Source: Streptomyces phaeolivaceus (GTDB taxonomy: Bacteria > Actinomycetota > Actinomycetes > Streptomycetales > Streptomycetaceae). From it: DNA of 64,000 nt. The notes beneath the pieces were generated by a model. That model saw only the letters and a list, made by a program, of their open reading frames with translations, was not told where the DNA came from and ran no database searches. Location: positions 682,001-746,000 of the forward strand of contig NZ_CP045096.1 of the NCBI RefSeq assembly GCF_009184865.1, given 5' to 3'. Position 1 is the first letter of the stretch, and each line of letters begins with the position of its first letter. This document shows, in pieces, positions 60,389 to 64,000 of this stretch. The translations under genes and the position numbers were made by a program.

Positions 60389-61729
60389 TCAACCGACCGT
60401 GCACGCCGTCCCGTTGAGCGTGTACGCCGAGGGTGCGGCGCTGTTGCCGGTGTGGTCGGCCTGGTAGCCGATGCCGACGCTCGCGCCGGGTGCGATCGCC
60501 GCGTTGTAGGTGGCGTTGGTCGCGGTCACGGCGCCGCTCGCCGGGCTGTACGTGGCGCCCCATCCGTTGGTGACGGTCTGTCCGGAGGGCAGGGTGAAGG
60601 CGAGTTTCCAGCCGTTGACCGCCGTCGTACCGGTGTTGGTGAGGGTCACGGACGCGGTCAGGCCGGTGCTCCAGGCGTTGGTGGTGACGGTCACCTTGCA
60701 GGGGCCCGCCGGGGGCTGGGGCGCGGGGCCGGAGCTGTTGAGGCCGAAGAAGGTGAGGACGCGCTCGCCCATGCCCCAGGCGTAGAGGTTGTGGCCGGTG
60801 CCCTGGAGGCTGATCGCCTCGACGGGGGCGCGGTCACCGGTGCCGCCGTAGCGGGTGCGGGTCCAGTTGGTCTGGGGTGTGTCGGTGGCGGCCGGTGTCT
60901 GGCTCACCCCGTGCACATTCGTCCACTGCTTGATCTCCTCGCCGAAGTTGGGGTAGCGCAGCACGTCGTCGGTGGTGCCGTGCCACAGCTGCATACGCGG
61001 CCGGGTGCCCGTGTAGCCGGGATGGGCGCCGCGGACGAGGTCGCCCCAGGCCCCCGGGGTGCGGGTGATGGTGCCGCCCGCGCAGTCGCTGTTCCACTCG
61101 GAGCCGTTGGTGGTGGCGAAGCAGGCGAAGGGCACGCCCGCGAAGGCGGCGCCGGCGGCGAACACGTCCGGGTAGTCGCCGAGCAGGACGTTGGTCATCA
61201 TCGCGCCGGAGGAGATGCCGGTGGCGAAGACACGGCCGGTGTCGGCGCCGTAGGTGCGGACGGTCCAGTCGACCATGGACTTGATGCCCACGGGGTCGCT
61301 GCCGCCGCCGCGGGTCAGCGCCTGCGGGGAGGAGACGTCGAAGCACTTGCTGCTGCGGGTGACGGACGGGTACACGACGATGAAGCCGTACCGGTCGGCC
61401 AGTTGGGCGTACTCGGTGCCGTTGTACATCGCCGGTCCCGAGCCCGTGCAGTAGTGCACGGCCACCACGATCGCCGGGTTCGCGGTGACGCTGTCCGGGA
61501 CGTACAGGTACATCTGCAGATTGCTGGGGTTCGGGCCGAAGCCGGTGATCTCGGTGAGCGCGGCCCGGGGAGCGGCCCCGGCGCTCGCGGCCCCGGTTCC
61601 CCGGTCCGCCGCGGCGGCCGTGGGGGCGGTCAGGAGCGTGGCCGCGAGCAAGGCCAGCAGCGCTCCCAGCAGGGCGACGAGCACCGGGCGCCGTGGTCCG
61701 CGCGTGCCGTCGTGGGGGGTGAGGGTCAC
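60389..61729 (-). CDS. Secreted CE1-type esterase/PHB-depolymerase-like enzyme with CBM2
   Basis: A 446-residue secreted enzyme. The signal is VLVALLGALLALLAATLLTAPTAAA (about 14-40). The alpha/beta-hydrolase domain (about 50-330) has VVAVHYCTGSGPAMY, the nucleophile in GISSGAMMTN (G-x-S-x-G), WHGTTDDVLRY with an Asp and QGTGHN with the His. A Pro linker then joins a CBM2 cellulose-binding module (CKVTVTTNAWSTGLTASVTL ... NGTACTVG). Family members remove feruloyl or acetyl groups from xylan or depolymerise PHB; the CBM2 favours a plant-wall substrate. The GTG at 61729 has GGGAAGG upstream. A CebR-like box lies 61 bp upstream. Confidence 0.9.
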   Translation of the reverse strand: MTLTPHDGTRGPRRPVLVALLGALLALLAATLLTAPTAAAADRGTGAASAGAAPRAALTEITGFGPNPSNLQMYLYVPDSVTANPAIVVAVHYCTGSGPAMYNGTEYAQLADRYGFIVVYPSVTRSSKCFDVSSPQALTRGGGSDPVGIKSMVDWTVRTYGADTGRVFATGISSGAMMTNVLLGDYPDVFAAGAAFAGVPFACFATTNGSEWNSDCAGGTITRTPGAWGDLVRGAHPGYTGTRPRMQLWHGTTDDVLRYPNFGEEIKQWTNVHGVSQTPAATDTPQTNWTRTRYGGTGDRAPVEAISLQGTGHNLYAWGMGERVLTFFGLNSSGPAPQPPAGPCKVTVTTNAWSTGLTASVTLTNTGTTAVNGWKLAFTLPSGQTVTNGWGATYSPASGAVTATNATYNAAIAPGASVGIGYQADHTGNSAAPSAYTLNGTACTVG

Positions 61730-61789
61730 GTCGTCGTGCCTTCCCGTGAGGTCGGCGGGAAGGGCATCGTGGCATGGGCATGGCGGCCA

Positions 61790-61803
61790 TGGAAGCGCTC
61801 CCA
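61790..61803. promoter_or_regulatory. CebR-like operator TGGAAGCGCTCCCA
   Basis: A one-mismatch copy of the CebR box TGGGAGCGCTCCCA, located 61 bp upstream of the CBM2 esterase start. In Streptomyces CebR (LacI family) represses cellulose-use genes until cello-oligosaccharides bind. The box predicts cellobiose-type induction of the esterase; cebR is not in this window. Confidence 0.75.
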
Positions 61804-61930
61804 CCCGTCGAAAGAATTCGCTCGCACCGGGCCGTCGGGGCCGATGGGCGCACCGGCCCCGCACGGTCGTCCGCCCCGGCCGGGCCCCTACCAGGCCCGA
61901 CGCAATGTCTTTTGCGCAAAGCGTTGACCA

Positions 61931-61944
61931 GAAAGCGCTTGCCC
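61931..61944. promoter_or_regulatory. AGCGCT-centred palindrome upstream of pectate lyase
   Basis: GAAAGCGCTTGC contains the 8-bp palindrome AAGCGCTT (61933-61940), similar to LacI-family sites of secreted glycanases, with TTTTGCGCAAAGCG just to the left (61911-61924). It lies about 130 bp upstream of the PL1 gene. The remaining part of this 343-bp divergent region shows no gene. Confidence 0.45.
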
Positions 61945-62072
61945 CCTACGTTCCGTTCAGCGATGTGAACCGGACGTCGCATCGAACGCCCCCGCTCGCG
62001 CGCGGCGATCAGATCAGTGAACTTCCTTCACATACATGGCCCATCGGCTCTCGCCTGAAGGGACGCACCCGC

Positions 62073-63050
62073 ATGCGTACCGTCCCCCCACGTACACACG
62101 CGCAAAGATCGGCCCTGGTGGCCGCCGCTGCCGCCCTGGCGACGGCCGCCGTTCTCGTCCTGCCGCACACGGCGGGCGCCGCGGAGACCTCACCGATCGG
62201 CTTCGGCGCCGGGACCACCGGCGGTGGCGGCGCCACCCCGGTCACGGTCTCGACACTCGCCGCCTTCCAGAGCGCCGTCACCGGCAACGCGGCCAAGGTC
62301 GTCCGCGTGAACGGCCTGATCCCGCTGAGTGGTCAGGTCGACCTCGGCTCCAACACGACGGTCCTCGGCGTGGGTTCGTCGTCCGGGTTCACCGGCGGCG
62401 GTCTGCGGATCAAGGAGGAGACCAATGTCGTCGTGCGCAATCTGAACATCAGCAAGCCGGTCGCGCCCGCCGACGGCATCACGGTCCAGGAGTCCACGAG
62501 GGTGTGGATCGACCACAACGCGTTCTCGGCGGACCGCACCCACGACAAGGACCACTACGACGGTCTGCTGGACATCAACCACGGCTCGGACAACGTGACG
62601 GTGTCCTGGAACACCTTCAAGGAGCACTTCAAGGGCTCGCTCGTCGGCCACAGCGACAACAACGCCGCCGAGGACACCGGCCACTTGAAGGTGACGTACC
62701 ACCACAACCACTTCGCCGACGTGTACTCGCGCATCCCCAGCCTGCGCTTCGGCACGGGGCACTTCTACAACAACTACGTGGACGGCGCCGAGACCGCCTG
62801 CCACTCGCGCATGGGCGCCCAGATGCTCGTGGAGAACAACGTCTTCCGGAACACCGGAGTCGCGGTCACCACGAACCGCAGCAGTGACGTGGACGGCTAC
62901 GCGAATCTGCGCGGCAACGACCTCGGTGGGGCCGCCACCGAGATCTCCCGGACGGGGAGCTTCACCGCCCCGCCCTACGGCTACACCGCCGAGTCCGCCT
63001 CCTCGGTCGTCGCCTCGGTGACGTCGGGTGCGGGCACCGGGAAACTCTGA
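62073..63050 (+). CDS. Secreted pectate lyase, polysaccharide lyase family 1
   Basis: A 325-residue secreted protein: Sec signal (ALVAAAAALATAAVLVLPHTAGA, cleavage near residue 36), then a PL1 parallel beta-helix with NVVVRNLNISKPVAPADGI, VWIDHNAF, HYDGLLDINHGSDNVTVSWN and YHHNHFADVYSRIPSLRFG, in which VSWN, the Ca-binding Asp residues and the catalytic Arg in SRIPSLRFG are conserved. It cleaves polygalacturonate by beta-elimination with Ca2+. The ATG at 62073 has AAGGGA upstream. Confidence 0.95.
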   Translation: MRTVPPRTHAQRSALVAAAAALATAAVLVLPHTAGAAETSPIGFGAGTTGGGGATPVTVSTLAAFQSAVTGNAAKVVRVNGLIPLSGQVDLGSNTTVLGVGSSSGFTGGGLRIKEETNVVVRNLNISKPVAPADGITVQESTRVWIDHNAFSADRTHDKDHYDGLLDINHGSDNVTVSWNTFKEHFKGSLVGHSDNNAAEDTGHLKVTYHHNHFADVYSRIPSLRFGTGHFYNNYVDGAETACHSRMGAQMLVENNVFRNTGVAVTTNRSSDVDGYANLRGNDLGGAATEISRTGSFTAPPYGYTAESASSVVASVTSGAGTGKL

Positions 63051-63094
63051 GAACCCGCCCCCCCATCCGCTCGGACAACAGAAGGAATCGGGAC

Positions 63095-63877
63095 ATGACT
63101 TCTGCGGTACGTCCGCGTGCCCGCACGCGCGCGCTGACCGGCACACTCGCCGCGTTCAGCCTTTCGTTTGGCATGATCATGACTAGCGGGGCCACTCCGG
63201 CGAACGCCGCCACCTGGCCGTCGGCCAACGGCAGCCAGCCGGTGTCCTCCACCATCTCGGTCTCCGGCACCAGGGACGGCGGCATGGTCCGCTACTACGG
63301 CAGCGGCGCCCTGGCCGGCGACGGCCAGGAGGAGGGCCAGGACCCGATCTTCAAGCTCGCGGCCGGCGCGACGCTGAAGAACGTCATCATCGGCGCGCCC
63401 GGCGCCGACGGCATCCACTGCGAGGGCAACTGCACGCTGCAGAACGTGTGGTGGGAGGACGTCGGCGAGGACGCGGCGACCTTCCGCGGCGGGTCCACCT
63501 ACACGGTGACCGGCGGCGGCGCCAGGAAGGCGGCCGACAAGGTCTTCCAGCACAACGGGCCCGGCACCCTGAACATCTCCAACTTCGCGGTCAGCGAGTT
63601 CAAGACGCTGTACCGCTCGTGCGGCGACTGCTCCACGCAGTACACGCGCAAGGTGAACCTCAGCAACATCGAGGTGACCGGGACCGGTTCCACCACGCGG
63701 CTCGTCGGCATCAACACCAACCGGGGCGACGTGGCGACCCTGCGGGGCATCACGATCCTCAACGACAGCGGCCGCAAGGTCATCCCGTGCCAGAAGTACA
63801 ACAACAACACCGCCGTCGGTACGGGCCCCGACAGCACCAACTGCCTGTACTCCGCCTCGGACATCACCTACAGGTGA
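63095..63877 (+). CDS. Secreted pectate lyase, polysaccharide lyase family 3
   Basis: A 260-residue secreted protein: signal peptide (LTGTLAAFSLSFGMIMTSGATPANA), then a PL3 beta-helix: GMVRYYGSGALAGDGQEEGQDPIFKL, NVIIGAPGADGIHCEGNCTLQNVWWEDVGEDAATF, KVFQHNGPGTLNISNF, LYRSCGDCSTQYTRKV and CQKYNNN (in order). The Cys pairs and Asp/Lys/Arg residues of PL3 enzymes are present. AGAAGGAATC precedes the ATG at 63095, 44 bp after the PL1 stop; the two lyases are likely co-transcribed and secreted together for pectin breakdown. Confidence 0.95.
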   Translation: MTSAVRPRARTRALTGTLAAFSLSFGMIMTSGATPANAATWPSANGSQPVSSTISVSGTRDGGMVRYYGSGALAGDGQEEGQDPIFKLAAGATLKNVIIGAPGADGIHCEGNCTLQNVWWEDVGEDAATFRGGSTYTVTGGGARKAADKVFQHNGPGTLNISNFAVSEFKTLYRSCGDCSTQYTRKVNLSNIEVTGTGSTTRLVGINTNRGDVATLRGITILNDSGRKVIPCQKYNNNTAVGTGPDSTNCLYSASDITYR

Positions 63878-63906
63878 GCCCGCTCGTCACCCACCGGTGA
63901 GTCCCC

Positions 63907-63954
63907 CCGACGGCCGGACGGAGCCTCCCCCCACGGGCCTCGTCCGGCCGTCGG
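63907..63954 (+). terminator. Terminator after the pectate lyase operon
   Basis: CCGACGGCCGGACG (63907-63920) pairs perfectly over 14 bp with CGTCCGGCCGTCGG (63941-63954) with a 20-base loop, 29 bp after the PL3 stop. Confidence 0.8.
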
Positions 63955-64000
63955 CCGTGCGCGCGGCGCGGTCACCGTCACGTGCGCGCCCCGCCCGGCC

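Overview
The window is a piece of a Streptomyces-type chromosome (high-GC Actinomycetota). The evidence is very GC-rich DNA with G/C-biased third codon positions, and gene families typical of the genus: a deazaflavin-dependent nitroreductase, a mycothiol-type maleylpyruvate isomerase homologue, DUF4395, DUF5134, DUF305/LVIVD, DUF6214 and DUF6421 proteins, an actinobacterial graspetide precursor, and an RRHVD-type sulfur leader peptide. I see no rRNA, tRNA, CRISPR array or prophage. The species cannot be named from this sequence alone.

Layout. 1-1.75 kb: a SIS-domain sugar-phosphate protein (cut by the left edge) divergent from a DeoR regulator. 1.8-5 kb: a double-domain Lrp/AsnC regulator, then a broken Nramp-like transporter joined to an amidase that has lost its 5' end. 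5-8.4 kb: a copper module, in which a secreted His-rich protein and a CopA ATPase diverge from a 187-bp region with three CsoR-type boxes. 8.4-14.5 kb: a decayed zone holding a MITE-like repeat, MarR, an unidentified remnant, a VOC gene that lost its stop beside an 8-bp tandem repeat and a UvrA-like scrap, a two-gene flavin monooxygenase operon behind a Cys-containing leader peptide, and a HEAT/MFS chimera. 14.7-15.9 kb: a compact graspetide (omega-ester RiPP) pair, precursor plus ATP-grasp ligase. 16-21.7 kb: a mycothiol-dependent-type enzyme, a two-component system, TetR with its operator and a deazaflavin nitroreductase, and a geranylgeranyl-reductase-family flavoprotein.

21.9-30.4 kb: M20 peptidase, a P-loop/Nudix fusion, ROK kinase and LacI regulator around a palindromic operator, then a 1.39-kb IS701-family element with a CTAG target duplication, and MerR. 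30.4-43.4 kb: Ser/Thr kinase, a citrate-lyase-like enzyme with a palindromic operator, a Tat-exported nuclease/phosphatase, the electron transfer flavoprotein pair, a flavin reductase, a thioredoxin/DUF4395 pair, an acyltransferase, a transglutaminase-like protein, and a translationally coupled operon DUF6421-SDR-threonine aldolase. 43.8-52.5 kb: GDPD, GNAT, two VOC proteins, an aldo/keto reductase, the second MITE-like copy, a MarR-FUSC operon, DUF5134, an M56 peptidase and a PAP2 phosphatase. 52.8-64 kb: a divergent LVIVD/DUF305 pair, DUF6214, an FprA-type reductase, an NCS2 permease, an SGNH hydrolase, and a plant-polysaccharide group (CE1-type esterase with CBM2, PL1 and PL3 pectate lyases) with LacI-family-like operator boxes.

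What stands out: (i) the minimal graspetide locus; (ii) the sulfur leader peptide that ties the flavin monooxygenases to sulfur supply; (iii) a 141/142-bp repeat with inverted ends whose TAG termini supply the stop codons of flanking genes; (iv) several deletion-type gene fusions and remnants between 3 and 14.5 kb; (v) clear operator palindromes for CsoR, TetR, LacI/CebR-like and IclR-like regulators; (vi) a transposase whose two frames meet at an A4G4 run. All names are read from sequence motifs by eye; no database search was run.
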